A model generated the notes under the pieces. The model saw nothing but the letters and a program-made list of their open reading frames with translations. It was not told where the DNA came from and ran no database searches. A stretch of 64,000 nt of DNA, from positions 33,918 through 97,917 of the forward strand of contig NZ_LGTE01000010.1 in NCBI RefSeq assembly GCF_001263415.1, given 5' to 3'. The position numbers were made by a program, and so were the translations under genes. The stretch is from Thermincola ferriacetica. GTDB lineage: Bacteria > Bacillota > Thermincolia > Thermincolales > Thermincolaceae. Shown piece by piece: positions 35,471-44,495 of this stretch (the stretch's first letter is position 1; every line of letters starts with the position of its first letter).

Positions 35471-36715
35471 ATGGGAAAAGCCTTTTTTTCTAACTTTATT
35501 AGATTATGTATTTTGGTGCCTTTTCTGGTATTTACGGCCTGCTCATCATTATCCGCGGCTAACAAACCGGTTAATCAAGCCACAAGTTCTTTTGTTCCGG
35601 ACCATATAGCCCTTACATGGATACTGGACCCCGGTAAAACTCAGACCATTTCATGGAAAACCGGGGCTTCAGTAAAGAAGGGTGTTCTCCAATACGCAAA
35701 ATTGTCAGATGGGGCGGCATTCCTATATAAGGCAAGAACTATCAATGCCACAGTATATCAACTTTTATCAGACTCCGGAAGAATTAACATTGATTACGCA
35801 ACAGTGAACGGTCTTGAACCCGGGAACACATATTTATATAGGGTCGGTGACGGCAAAAATTGGAGCAGTTTTCATTCGTTCAAAACGGAACCTTTGGTTA
35901 CAAAGAGTTTTAAATTTTTAATTTTTGGGGACAGCCAGAGTGATGGCAACTACACCTCATGGAAGAATACAGTGCGGAGCGCTTACAAATTTAATCCTGA
36001 CGCCAAATTTTTTGTAGTTGTGGGCGACCTGGTAGATCGCGGAACAAGCAGTGCCCATTGGAATGCGTGGTTTGAAGGCGCCAAAGGAGTAATTGATTCT
36101 ATCCCGGCTATGGTTGTAAGAGGTAATCATGAAACCAACAGAGCATTCTGGTCCGCGCAGTTTAAGCTCCCCCAAAACGGACCTGATGGCGCCAAGGGCC
36201 TGACGTACTCTTTTGATTACGGGGATGCACATTTTGTAATGCTTGACAACATCGAAGAAAAAGAAATTAAAGCTTTAAATGCCCAAAAAGCATGGTTGGC
36301 TAATGACCTTAAAAACACAAAAAAAACATGGAAACTTGTATTTTTTCATAAACCTCCTTTCTACAGCAAAGGTAAAAGAGCAAACAATTATCTAAAGGCA
36401 GCTTATGGGCCAATATTTGACAGATATCATGTAGATGTGGTTTTCAATGGCCACGACCATGTAGTGGCAAGGACTTACCCAATGTATGGGGGTCAACCGG
36501 CTAAAAGCCCTTCTAAAGGTACAATATATTACATAACCGGTCGAAGCGGTTCAAAGTACTATAAAGATTCGTCCAGGAAAAGTTGGGATACATTTTTTTA
36601 CAACCCAACTGACGAGCCCAATTACATCATAGCCGAAGTAAGTAAAAATAAACTTACATTAAAATCTGTTAAACAGGATGAAACCTGCATTGACACATAT
36701 ACGATAAATAAGTAA
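35471..36715 (+). CDS. Secreted purple-acid-phosphatase-like metallophosphoesterase
   Basis: A 414-residue protein with a signal peptide ending near FTACSS, possibly a lipobox. An N-terminal fibronectin-like domain (about 40-135) precedes the phosphoesterase core: FGDSQSDGNY, VGDLVDRG, VRGNHE, FFHKPPFYS and FNGHDHVV hold the two-metal centre. Such enzymes release phosphate from extracellular esters. AGGAGGAC precedes the ATG. The gene has its own promoter, leader and terminator. Confidence 0.88.
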   Translation: MGKAFFSNFIRLCILVPFLVFTACSSLSAANKPVNQATSSFVPDHIALTWILDPGKTQTISWKTGASVKKGVLQYAKLSDGAAFLYKARTINATVYQLLSDSGRINIDYATVNGLEPGNTYLYRVGDGKNWSSFHSFKTEPLVTKSFKFLIFGDSQSDGNYTSWKNTVRSAYKFNPDAKFFVVVGDLVDRGTSSAHWNAWFEGAKGVIDSIPAMVVRGNHETNRAFWSAQFKLPQNGPDGAKGLTYSFDYGDAHFVMLDNIEEKEIKALNAQKAWLANDLKNTKKTWKLVFFHKPPFYSKGKRANNYLKAAYGPIFDRYHVDVVFNGHDHVVARTYPMYGGQPAKSPSKGTIYYITGRSGSKYYKDSSRKSWDTFFYNPTDEPNYIIAEVSKNKLTLKSVKQDETCIDTYTINK

Positions 36716-36747
36716 CAAAAATTTACTGTTATTTCACCCTTCTTGTC

Positions 36748-36782
36748 AAACCACAAGTCTGCTTTGGACATGTGGTTTTTTG
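36748..36782 (+). terminator. Terminator of the metallophosphoesterase gene
   Basis: AAACCACA (36748-36755) pairs with TGTGGTTT (36771-36778) with an inner GTC/GAC pair, followed by TTTT. Confidence 0.75.
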
Positions 36783-36810
36783 ATAGCAAAAAGTATTTTT
36801 CCGTATTTTT

Positions 36811-36990
36811 CTATAAAGGGCGGTCCACAAACTTACCAATCGCGTATTCTATACAGCTTCCGGACAAATTTGCCAACGCCGCCACCAACGTTACGCTAAA
36901 CATGCTAAGTTTGCCGGCTGCCACCAGATACCCGGAATAAGGCATTATCACCTCACTCGGTATAGAGATACAGGCGCTTTCCAACACCAT
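36811..36990 (-). pseudogene. DedA-family remnant, second copy
   Basis: The minus strand reads LESACISIPSEVIMPYSGYL and VAAGKLSMFSVTLVAALANL to a stop at 36811-36813. The PSExxMPxxGYL motif is typical of DedA. Both ends of the gene are lost: a stop precedes it and only about 60 of about 200 residues remain. The rest of the stretch up to 37218 shows nothing recognisable. Confidence 0.75.
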
Positions 36991-37218
36991 AGTTCAGATA
37001 TATGGCGAGTAATTATCTAATAATGATTAACTGACAATGAAAAGAAAATTAAGATTTCATCTTTGATTAACAGGTTTCGGTTTGAAAAAGGTGTTTTATT
37101 AAAAAATCTTCATTTATAACTCATTTTATTTTAATTTATTAAAAGTAAGATATTGTAAAGAGCCAAATTACCAAAGTCGGGTGCGATTGGCGAAACTTTA
37201 TTAAAAGGAGGATGTCGT

Positions 37219-37893
37219 ATGTTGGACAAATTCAAGTTGGTCAGCTTTTTAGTATTAGGTCTGGCTATTGTGGGTTGTGGAAAACAGACAACTGTGCACA
37301 CCAATAACACGTCTGGCGTATCCAACCCAGTGGCCCAAACTTCAATTACTACCAATAAACCGTCGCAAACTCAAACTAAACAGACGCAGGCTACTACTGA
37401 GCAGCCGGTAGCACCGGAAAAGAACCCCGTGGGTGACATTCCTGATTCGCAGGTGTTTGTCAGGTTTAGTTCAGCACAGGGGGGGTATTCCCTGGAAGTT
37501 CCCGAAGGCTGGGCACGTATGGAGCAAGCTGGTAATGTAGTTTTCACCGATAAACTGGACGGAGTCAAAGTTACTACTGAAGAATCTTCAAAACCGCTTT
37601 CCATTGCAACAATTGAAGCCAAACAGGTAACTGCCATTAAGAATACCGAGAGAGCAGTACAGGTAAGCAGTATTCAAAGTATTAATCTACCTAGTGGCCC
37701 GGCTGTTCTCGTAAAATATACTTCAAACTCCGAACCAAACTCTGTAACCGGAAAACAGGTCCGGCTTGATAATAGCAGCTATTTCTATTACAAAAATGGC
37801 AAGTTAGCCAGGCTGGAACTTTGGGCACCAGTTGGAGCTGACAATGTTGACCAGTGGAAAAGAATGTCGGAAAGTTTCAGGTGGGAGAAGTAA
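37219..37893 (+). CDS. Lipoprotein of unknown function (PsbP-like C-terminal region)
   Basis: A 224-residue predicted lipoprotein with lipobox LAIVGC, a Thr/Gln/Asn-rich linker (about 23-72) and a C-terminal beta-rich domain containing GGYSLEVPEGWARM, which recalls PsbP-type proteins. AAAGGAGG precedes the ATG. Its stop overlaps the ATPase start by one base (TAATG), so it is co-translated with the ABC transporter and may be its substrate-binding or sensor part. Confidence 0.75.
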   Translation: MLDKFKLVSFLVLGLAIVGCGKQTTVHTNNTSGVSNPVAQTSITTNKPSQTQTKQTQATTEQPVAPEKNPVGDIPDSQVFVRFSSAQGGYSLEVPEGWARMEQAGNVVFTDKLDGVKVTTEESSKPLSIATIEAKQVTAIKNTERAVQVSSIQSINLPSGPAVLVKYTSNSEPNSVTGKQVRLDNSSYFYYKNGKLARLELWAPVGADNVDQWKRMSESFRWEK

Positions 37894-38555
37894 TGGGTCT
37901 GTTAAACGCTGTTGACCTTTATCGCTTTTATCATTCAAACGAAGAAGAAACGCTGGCATTGCGAGGTGTGAGTCTTGAGGTAAAGGCCGGAGAGATTGTT
38001 GCTGTGATGGGCCCTTCCGGAAGTGGGAAATCTACTTTGCTATCCTGTCTGGCCGGGCTTGACGAACCCGATGGTGGTTATGTCGAAGTAATGGGGCAGC
38101 GCATAACGCGCCGACCGGAGGAGGAACGGGCTGCCATCCGATCTGCAGAAATTGGGATTCTCCTGCAGTCCGGAAATTTATTTGAGCATCTGACCGTAGA
38201 GGAAAATATTCTGCTACAAATGAGTTTAGCCCACAGAGGCGACAGGAAGAGGATGAACGATCTCCTTAACCGGACTGGAATTAGCCACCGTCGCTCGGCC
38301 TATCCTGAGGAACTCTCCGGCGGGGAAGCCGCAAGAGCCGGCATGGCAGTGGCGTTGTCTACCAACCCGTCAATACTGCTTGCTGATGAGCCAACAGGAG
38401 AAGTGGACAGCGAAACCGAAAAACATATAATAAACCTTTTTGAGAGTGTGCGAAATGAACGATGTGCGATTCTTGTGGCAACCCATAGCGAGACTCTGGC
38501 GTCCTATGCCAACAGAATCGTGCACTTAAGAGATGGGATGGTTGTCGGTGGCTAG
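37893..38555 (+). CDS. ABC transporter ATPase (MacB/LolD type)
   Basis: A 220-residue ATPase. Walker A GPSGSGKST near 44, Q-loop LLQSGNLF, signature LSGGEAARAGMA and Walker B ILLADEPTGEVD are intact. The family powers MacB/FtsX-type permeases. It begins on the stop of the lipoprotein gene and overlaps the second ATPase. Confidence 0.92.
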   Translation: MGLLNAVDLYRFYHSNEEETLALRGVSLEVKAGEIVAVMGPSGSGKSTLLSCLAGLDEPDGGYVEVMGQRITRRPEEERAAIRSAEIGILLQSGNLFEHLTVEENILLQMSLAHRGDRKRMNDLLNRTGISHRRSAYPEELSGGEAARAGMAVALSTNPSILLADEPTGEVDSETEKHIINLFESVRNERCAILVATHSETLASYANRIVHLRDGMVVGG

Positions 38556-39270
38556 AGAAACGTTGGCACAGGTTTCCAGTAATCTTGAAGTGACTAGTAT
38601 TCAAGGGGAAATATTTATCAGCGCAAAAGATATAAGCTGTCTTTACAAAAAAGGCAACAATTCGGTAGTTGCGCTAAATGCCGTATCCTGCCAACTACAT
38701 TCAGGAGACCGGATTGCTGTTGTTGGTCCGTCGGGAAGCGGTAAATCGACCCTGTTGCAGGTCATGGGAGGAATTGAGCCCCCAACGTCTGGTACAATTA
38801 CGTGGCCGGCTCTGGGGCCGCGGCATGCCCTTCGGCCCGAGAAAATAGGATTTATTTTTCAAACCGAAAGCCTTTTGGAACCGTTAAACTGCATAGAAAA
38901 TGTGAAAATACCGCTTCTGCTTAGTCATGTTGGAGAGGAGGAGGCTGATGAAGCAGCTTTCAATGCACTAAAAAAATTATCTCTTGAAAATCTGGCGAAC
39001 AAACTGCCTGAAGAATTATCAGGGGGGCAGGCCCAAAGGGTCGCTGCGGCGCGGGCAATAGTACGCCAGCCCAAAGTTATTCTGGCCGATGAACCAACGG
39101 GCCAGTTGGACCAAACAACCGGACAGCATTTGCTTGACCTTCTTCTTGCTTCCATTGAAGGTACAGATACAGCTCTTGTCATAGCAACTCATGACATGAC
39201 AGTAGCAAGGCGCATGAAAACTGTATGGTATATGGAACATGGGAGACTGGAGGTGCGTCAGCATTGTTGA
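38533..39270 (+). CDS. ABC transporter ATPase (MacB/LolD type), second
   Basis: A 245-residue ATPase with Walker A GPSGSGKSTLL, signature ELSGGQAQRVAAARA and Walker B VILADEPTGQLD. It is a diverged paralogue of the preceding ATPase, so the transporter may use a heterodimeric motor. The start may instead be GTG 38548. It overlaps the permease start by 7 bases. Confidence 0.9.
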   Translation: MGWLSVARETLAQVSSNLEVTSIQGEIFISAKDISCLYKKGNNSVVALNAVSCQLHSGDRIAVVGPSGSGKSTLLQVMGGIEPPTSGTITWPALGPRHALRPEKIGFIFQTESLLEPLNCIENVKIPLLLSHVGEEEADEAAFNALKKLSLENLANKLPEELSGGQAQRVAAARAIVRQPKVILADEPTGQLDQTTGQHLLDLLLASIEGTDTALVIATHDMTVARRMKTVWYMEHGRLEVRQHC

Positions 39271-41927
39271 AGGTGCTTTTATGGTTGAAAGGTTCGATTT
39301 TCAAACGAGGTGGGCGCCATCTGGGTGTAGCCCTCGGGGTTGCCATCACAGTTTCTCTCCTTGCTTCAATGGGGGCGTTTATCTCGTCAAGTGCAAGGTC
39401 TATGACCAGTAGGGCAATAGCAAACATTCCGGTAGACTGGCAGATCTTGTTGCGCCCGGGTTCGAATAAAACAGCAGTGAAAACAGAAATTGGAAAAGCG
39501 ATCAAAATTACGTCCATTGAGGAGGTAGGATATGCCGACGCTGCTGGCTTTGTTGCCCAGACAGGTGCCTCCATCCAGACAACCGGCCCTGGTAAAGTTC
39601 TTGGTATCAGCCCGGAATACTGGAAGCGATTCCCTGCACAAATCCGGCATCTCCTGGGGAAAAATACCGGAGTATTGGCCGCCCAGCAAACTGCAGCCAA
39701 TTTACATGTAACTATAGGGGATAAAGTGTCTGTTGAACGGGTAGGGCTGGCTCCGGTTGAGCTTACTATTGATGGTATTATTGACCTGCCAAATGCAGAC
39801 TCTCTTTTTCAGGCCATCGGCATGCCGGCAGGCGTAGCCCCGCAGGCGCCGCCTGACAATGTATTATTGGTTCCTGACCAGCTATGGCACAAGCTATTTG
39901 ATCCCCAGATGCAGATCCGACCGGACTCAGTCCGCAGTCAATTACATGTTAAAATTGCACATGACCATTTACCAGGGGACCCCACAAGCGCTTACTTGTC
40001 GGCTCAGAGGCTGGCTAACAACGTTGAAGCGCGAATCGCAGGCAACGGTATTATTGGTGACAACTTAGCATCCCGTTTGGACGGGGTGCGCGAAGACGCC
40101 TTGTACGCGAGAGTTTTGTTCTTGTTCCTGGGATTACCGGGTACCATTTTAGCTGTTATTCTGACTCTTGCTGTTACGGCTTCCGGCAAACACCGCCGAC
40201 GTAGAGAGCAAGCACTTTTGCGGACCAGAGGGGCATCAAGAATGCAAATTTTTGCCCTTGCCGGAGTTGAAGCGATTTTGGTTGCCTTGGTGGGAACATT
40301 ATTAGGGTTCATTCTGACATATGTTAACGCCAAATACATTGCCGCCTTCGATTTGCGAATGGATTCATCAATGCTTATCTGGATTTTGTTAGCGACCTTG
40401 GCCGGTATTTTGCTTACTGTCCTGGCTGTACTTTATCCGGCCTGGAACGAAATAAGTTGTTCAACCGTGGCCGCTGCACGGGCTGTTATAGGTAAAAAAC
40501 GAAAACCTTTATGGCAGCGTACGTTTGTTGATGTCATCTTACTGATTCTGGCTATGGCGACATTCTGGAGAACTACAAGTTCCAGTTATCAACTTGTTTT
40601 GGCTCCGGAAGGGGTAGCCCAGACCAGCGTAGATTACCAGGCTTTCATTGCACCTTTATGCTTGTGGATAGGTGGTGCATTGCTATTCATTCGTCTTTGG
40701 TCTTTCGGAATCGAACGTGGAAAAAAAGCTTTGGCCAAAACTATCCGGCCTATTGCCCATGGGCTTTCTACTGTAGTGGCCTCATCACTTAGCAAGCAAA
40801 GATTCTTGATAACAAACGGCATAGTGATTGTTGCGCTGGCCTTTTCTTTTGCCGTTTCTACAGCAATTTTCAATACAACTTATAACGCTCAGTCACATGT
40901 TGATGCGGAACTTACCAATGGGGCTGATATAACAGTTACAGGATCTACTTCCGAACCTCCAAGCAGCAAATTGTCAAACCTGAAACTAATTCCTAGTATC
41001 ATTGCAATCCAACCAATGCAGCATCGATTTGCATATGTGGGTAACGATCTCCAGGATATATTTGGTATTGATCCACTTCACATCAGCGATGCCACCAACA
41101 TTTCTGACGCTTATTTTAAGGGAGGTAATGCTAAAGCAATGCTATCTGCGTTAGCTAACCGCCCGGACGGTGTATTAGTATCTGAAGAAACAGTTACTGA
41201 TTTTCAGCTCAAGCCGGGCGATAAGCTTATTCTCCGGTTACAAAACGCCAGAGATCATCAATACCATGCGGTTCCATTTCATTTTATAGGTGTTGCCAGG
41301 GAGTTTCCCACAGCTCCCAAAGACTCCTTTTTGGTTGCAAACGCAAGTTATATTGCCCAGCAAACTGGGTCATCGGCAGCAGAAACAATTTTAATTCGCA
41401 CTCGGACTGATCCGAAAAGTCTTTTACCTCAAGTTCGATCCGTGGTCAATTCACTTCCCGGGGTCAGGGTGACTGACATTGGTTCAACTCAAAGTATCAT
41501 AAGTTCAAGCCTTACCGCAGTTGATCTTCGTGGGCTAACTCGTCTTGAACTAATCTATGCGCTTTTACTGATCTTAGGAGCGACCGGGTTAGTTTTGGCA
41601 TTAGGGCTGGTGGAACGGAAACGTACATTCTCAATTCTTGCGGCGCTCGGTGCTAACAGGAAACAATTGGGCTCTTTTTTATGGAGCGAGGGGCTTCTAA
41701 TTCTTGTAGGCGGAGTGTTAACCGGTTTGACTCTTGGTTTCATAATCGCGGAGGTATTGGTAAAAGTACTTACAGGAGTTTTCGACCCACCACCTCAGTT
41801 TTTGTTTATTCCGTGGAGTTATCTCACATTAATACTGGCGGCTGGTAGTTTTGCGGTGATTGTTGCGGTATTTGCGGCACAGGCTATTTCTCAAAAACAA
41901 GTGGTAAAAGCTTTACGACAGAATTAA
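39264..41927 (+). CDS. Large FtsX/MacB-type ABC permease
   Basis: An 887-residue membrane protein with a long extracytoplasmic domain after the first helix, three helices near 290-400, two more segments near 440-500, a second extracytoplasmic domain (about 560-750) and three C-terminal helices. This is the double-FtsX layout of BceB/LolC-like exporters. The second half has LGLVERKRTFSILAALGANR, the FtsX coupling motif. GGAGGTG at 39249-39255 sets the TTG start. It fits antimicrobial-peptide export or sensing. Confidence 0.88.
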   Translation: MLKVLLWLKGSIFKRGGRHLGVALGVAITVSLLASMGAFISSSARSMTSRAIANIPVDWQILLRPGSNKTAVKTEIGKAIKITSIEEVGYADAAGFVAQTGASIQTTGPGKVLGISPEYWKRFPAQIRHLLGKNTGVLAAQQTAANLHVTIGDKVSVERVGLAPVELTIDGIIDLPNADSLFQAIGMPAGVAPQAPPDNVLLVPDQLWHKLFDPQMQIRPDSVRSQLHVKIAHDHLPGDPTSAYLSAQRLANNVEARIAGNGIIGDNLASRLDGVREDALYARVLFLFLGLPGTILAVILTLAVTASGKHRRRREQALLRTRGASRMQIFALAGVEAILVALVGTLLGFILTYVNAKYIAAFDLRMDSSMLIWILLATLAGILLTVLAVLYPAWNEISCSTVAAARAVIGKKRKPLWQRTFVDVILLILAMATFWRTTSSSYQLVLAPEGVAQTSVDYQAFIAPLCLWIGGALLFIRLWSFGIERGKKALAKTIRPIAHGLSTVVASSLSKQRFLITNGIVIVALAFSFAVSTAIFNTTYNAQSHVDAELTNGADITVTGSTSEPPSSKLSNLKLIPSIIAIQPMQHRFAYVGNDLQDIFGIDPLHISDATNISDAYFKGGNAKAMLSALANRPDGVLVSEETVTDFQLKPGDKLILRLQNARDHQYHAVPFHFIGVAREFPTAPKDSFLVANASYIAQQTGSSAAETILIRTRTDPKSLLPQVRSVVNSLPGVRVTDIGSTQSIISSSLTAVDLRGLTRLELIYALLLILGATGLVLALGLVERKRTFSILAALGANRKQLGSFLWSEGLLILVGGVLTGLTLGFIIAEVLVKVLTGVFDPPPQFLFIPWSYLTLILAAGSFAVIVAVFAAQAISQKQVVKALRQN

Positions 41928-42020
41928 AATTGACTTAAAGGATAACAACTATTTTCCTAGAAAATATTAATGGTTACCACTATTTAATAGCTTAGTCAGT
42001 CGTTAGAAGGGGAGTTCTCT

Positions 42021-42701
42021 ATGCGGATATTGGTTGTGGAGGATGAAAAACGCATAGCTTCATTTATAAAGCGGGGGCTGGAGGAAGAAACCTACGCCGT
42101 AGATGTTGCCTATGACGGTGAAGAAGGGCTTAATTGGATAAACAGCTTCAGTTATGACTTAATTATTATGGATATTCTAATGCCCAAAATGGATGGGATT
42201 ACTCTTTGTAAAACTGTCAGAGATCGAGGTATTGGTACTCCTGTGTTAATGTTGACAGCCATGGATGCTGTTGATGACAGGGTAGAGGGATTGGATGCCG
42301 GTGCGGACGATTACCTTGTTAAACCATTTGCATTTAAGGAGTTGCTTGCCAGAATACGGGCATTAGCAAGACGGTGTACTGAAGGTAAAGGGAACATCTT
42401 GTCTGTTGCTGATTTAAAATTAGATCTCGTTTCACGCAGGACATTTCGCAACGGGCAGGAGATTGAGCTAACCAACCGTGAGTTCGCTCTGCTGGAGCTG
42501 CTGATGCGTAATGCCGGGCAGGTTCTCAGCAGGACAATTATTGCTGAGCATATTTGGGATTACAATTTTTTTAACCAGTCCAATATTGTAGATGTTTATA
42601 TCCGTCAAATACGTAAGAAAGTTGATGAAGCCTTTTCTGAAAAATTAATTCATACGGTACGTGGTTCAGGTTATAAAATTCAGGGTGGAAATAATAAATG
42701 A
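42021..42701 (+). CDS. OmpR-family response regulator
   Basis: A 226-residue regulator. The receiver domain has the acidic pocket VVEDE, phosphoacceptor Asp51 (IIMDILMPKMDG), the Thr in MLTAMD and Lys in LVKPF. The C-terminal winged helix has TNREFALLELLMRNAGQVLS and TVRGSGYKI. It overlaps the kinase start by 4 bases. Position after the ABC operon suggests that it controls the exporter. Confidence 0.94.
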   Translation: MRILVVEDEKRIASFIKRGLEEETYAVDVAYDGEEGLNWINSFSYDLIIMDILMPKMDGITLCKTVRDRGIGTPVLMLTAMDAVDDRVEGLDAGADDYLVKPFAFKELLARIRALARRCTEGKGNILSVADLKLDLVSRRTFRNGQEIELTNREFALLELLMRNAGQVLSRTIIAEHIWDYNFFNQSNIVDVYIRQIRKKVDEAFSEKLIHTVRGSGYKIQGGNNK

Positions 42702-44104
42702 AAATTAAAATGCCAGTCACTTTGCGTTCCCGCCTGTCGCTTTTTAATGCTGTTTTTTTGTCCGGAACCTTTTTGGTCAGTCTGGTTTTGGTCTATTTTG
42801 TCTTGCAAACTTGGCTTTATCATCAGGTGGACAGTTCTTTGACTGAAATGGCCAAGCAGATTTCTATGGACGTAAACGTTAAAAAGAGCGAGATCATCTA
42901 TCAAGTAGCCTTTCCTTCCAGTGAGTTGGAAAAACAACGCCAATTCGTGCGCATAGTCAATAATAAAGGGCAGGTGCAAGGACACTGGGGCCCTCTGGAG
43001 GACTTACCAGTAAAAATTAATGGCATTGGTAATGTATCTCTTAAAGGTGGGTTCCAGGAACTGACTAGAATTAATGACGATGAGCCAATCAGGGTGTACA
43101 CTTTGCCAATTATAAGTGCCAACAAAGTCGCTGGTTTTGTACAGACAGGCCAATCACTTGAACCCATAGAAAATATGTTGCAAATGTTGATAGTAACTGT
43201 GGTAATTTTGGCTCCCTTATTTTTTGTAATTACCCTTTTGGCCAGCCGTTTGATAACGGGAAGAGCTTTAGCACCGATAGCCAGCATAGCAGCCACAGCC
43301 GAACGAATTTCTGAACAGGAGTTGCACAAGCGATTGGATATTCCGGGAGAGGACGAAGTGGCTAGGCTGGCTAGGTCTCTTAACCGCATGCTAAATAGGT
43401 TGGAAATTACCGTCGAAGGGTACAAACAATTTACCGGAGATGCCTCGCACGAGCTTAGAACTCCTTTAACTGTGATGAAAGGGGAAATATCCTTAGCATT
43501 ACAAAAGGAACGCAGCACTAATTACTATAAAGAAGTGTTGGAAGGTATTGAAGAGGAAGTAGACCGGCTTATTCGCATGGTCGAGCAGTTGCTGTTTTTG
43601 GCGAGAGCAGACGGTGACAAAATTAAGAACCATTTAAATACTATCGATTTATATGAAACCTTAGTTCCTTTGCTTGAGCAAATGAAGATTTTAACTGAGG
43701 CAAAACACCAGGAAATATCATGGATTATTCCGAAACATATACTTATTTCAACAGATCCAGATGCTCTTCAGCAAATATTGCTGAATCTGTTGGATAATGC
43801 AATCAAATACACCCCGGAAAGTGGAAGAATAGAGGTTAGGGTTGAACAGCATCCAGATTTAGTAAGGATACTAGTTGCTGATACTGGGAACGGTATCGCC
43901 AACGAGCACCTTGAACGCATATTTGAACGCTTTTACCGGATTGACAAGGGGAGAAGCCGTGAATTAGGAGGGACTGGCCTAGGACTGGCTATTGTACAAA
44001 AACTGGCCCATTTAATAGGCGGGAATCTAAGTGTGACAAGTGCTGTTGGACACGGGACTACCTTTTCATTAGATATCCCGTTACGGCCTACCGGACAGTT
44101 ATAA
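42698..44104 (+). CDS. Sensor histidine kinase
   Basis: A 468-residue kinase with two transmembrane helices (about 16-37 and 155-180) flanking a 115-residue extracellular sensor, then HAMP, HisKA with the phosphorylated His in DASHELRTPLTVMKGE, and HATPase with LLNLLDNAIKYTP, DTGNGI and GGTGLGLAIV. The full sensor domain is unlike the short BceS loop, so the signal is read directly rather than only through the permease. Confidence 0.93.
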   Translation: MKIKMPVTLRSRLSLFNAVFLSGTFLVSLVLVYFVLQTWLYHQVDSSLTEMAKQISMDVNVKKSEIIYQVAFPSSELEKQRQFVRIVNNKGQVQGHWGPLEDLPVKINGIGNVSLKGGFQELTRINDDEPIRVYTLPIISANKVAGFVQTGQSLEPIENMLQMLIVTVVILAPLFFVITLLASRLITGRALAPIASIAATAERISEQELHKRLDIPGEDEVARLARSLNRMLNRLEITVEGYKQFTGDASHELRTPLTVMKGEISLALQKERSTNYYKEVLEGIEEEVDRLIRMVEQLLFLARADGDKIKNHLNTIDLYETLVPLLEQMKILTEAKHQEISWIIPKHILISTDPDALQQILLNLLDNAIKYTPESGRIEVRVEQHPDLVRILVADTGNGIANEHLERIFERFYRIDKGRSRELGGTGLGLAIVQKLAHLIGGNLSVTSAVGHGTTFSLDIPLRPTGQL

Positions 44105-44167
44105 AAGATTGTTACATACAAATCCGATTTAGATGTTTTTAAGGTAGTTTTAATAAGGATTCGGTAT

Positions 44168-44201
44168 TCCTGAATGTTGAATAAGATTTAAAATTTCAAA
44201 G
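44168..44201 (+). repeat. 34-base direct repeat, copy B
   Basis: Identical to 29023-29056; here only this tail of the small upstream gene is left. Confidence 0.85.
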
Positions 44202-44225
44202 AAAAATAGCGGGAAATAAACAACG

Positions 44226-44256
44226 AAACGTCCGGAAAAGCCAGGGCGTTTTTATT
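44226..44256 (+). terminator. Terminator of the ABC/two-component operon
   Basis: AACGTCC (44227-44233) pairs with GGGCGTT (44244-44250) with one wobble, followed by TTTATTTT. Confidence 0.65.
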
Positions 44257-44273
44257 TTGTAAGGGGGACTTTA

Positions 44274-44357
44274 ATGAAGCAGGGCCTTTGGCGGGATGAG
44301 GTATTTTTCTGCTTTGGCGAAAAAAATAAAAATTGGCGGGCAGGCAAAAACAGGTGA
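44274..44357 (+). CDS. Possible 27-codon upstream reading frame before prkA
   Basis: ATG 44274 follows AAGGGGG by seven bases and reads MKQGLWRDEVFFCFGEKNKN to a TGA at 44355. Its last codons run into the first stem of the leader hairpin, so its translation could open that stem. The copy A leader lacks the ATG. Confidence 0.25.
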   Translation: MKQGLWRDEVFFCFGEKNKNWRAGKNR

Positions 44358-44413
44358 ACTTAACTCAACCCTCCGCATATTAATAATCAAGCGGCAAACT
44401 TAAGATTGCCCGC
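44336..44413 (+). promoter_or_regulatory. Nested-stem leader upstream of prkA (candidate regulatory RNA)
   Basis: GCGGGCA (44336-44342)/TGCCCGC (44407-44413), CTTAA (44359-44363)/TTAAG (44400-44404) and CCGC (44373-44376)/GCGG (44391-44394) nest with unpaired A-rich internal loops. A second copy at 29497-29574 keeps all stems. Downstream, CATATAAT at about 44439-44446 could be a -10 box; if so the hairpin would be upstream DNA, not RNA. No known riboswitch consensus is recognised. Confidence 0.5.
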
Positions 44414-44495
44414 AAAGTCTTCTTTGTTAATAAAAATGCATATAATTATTTAGGGTTAAAGTTGAGGTTGGCAGTAAAAATGTGGAGGGACGTGC

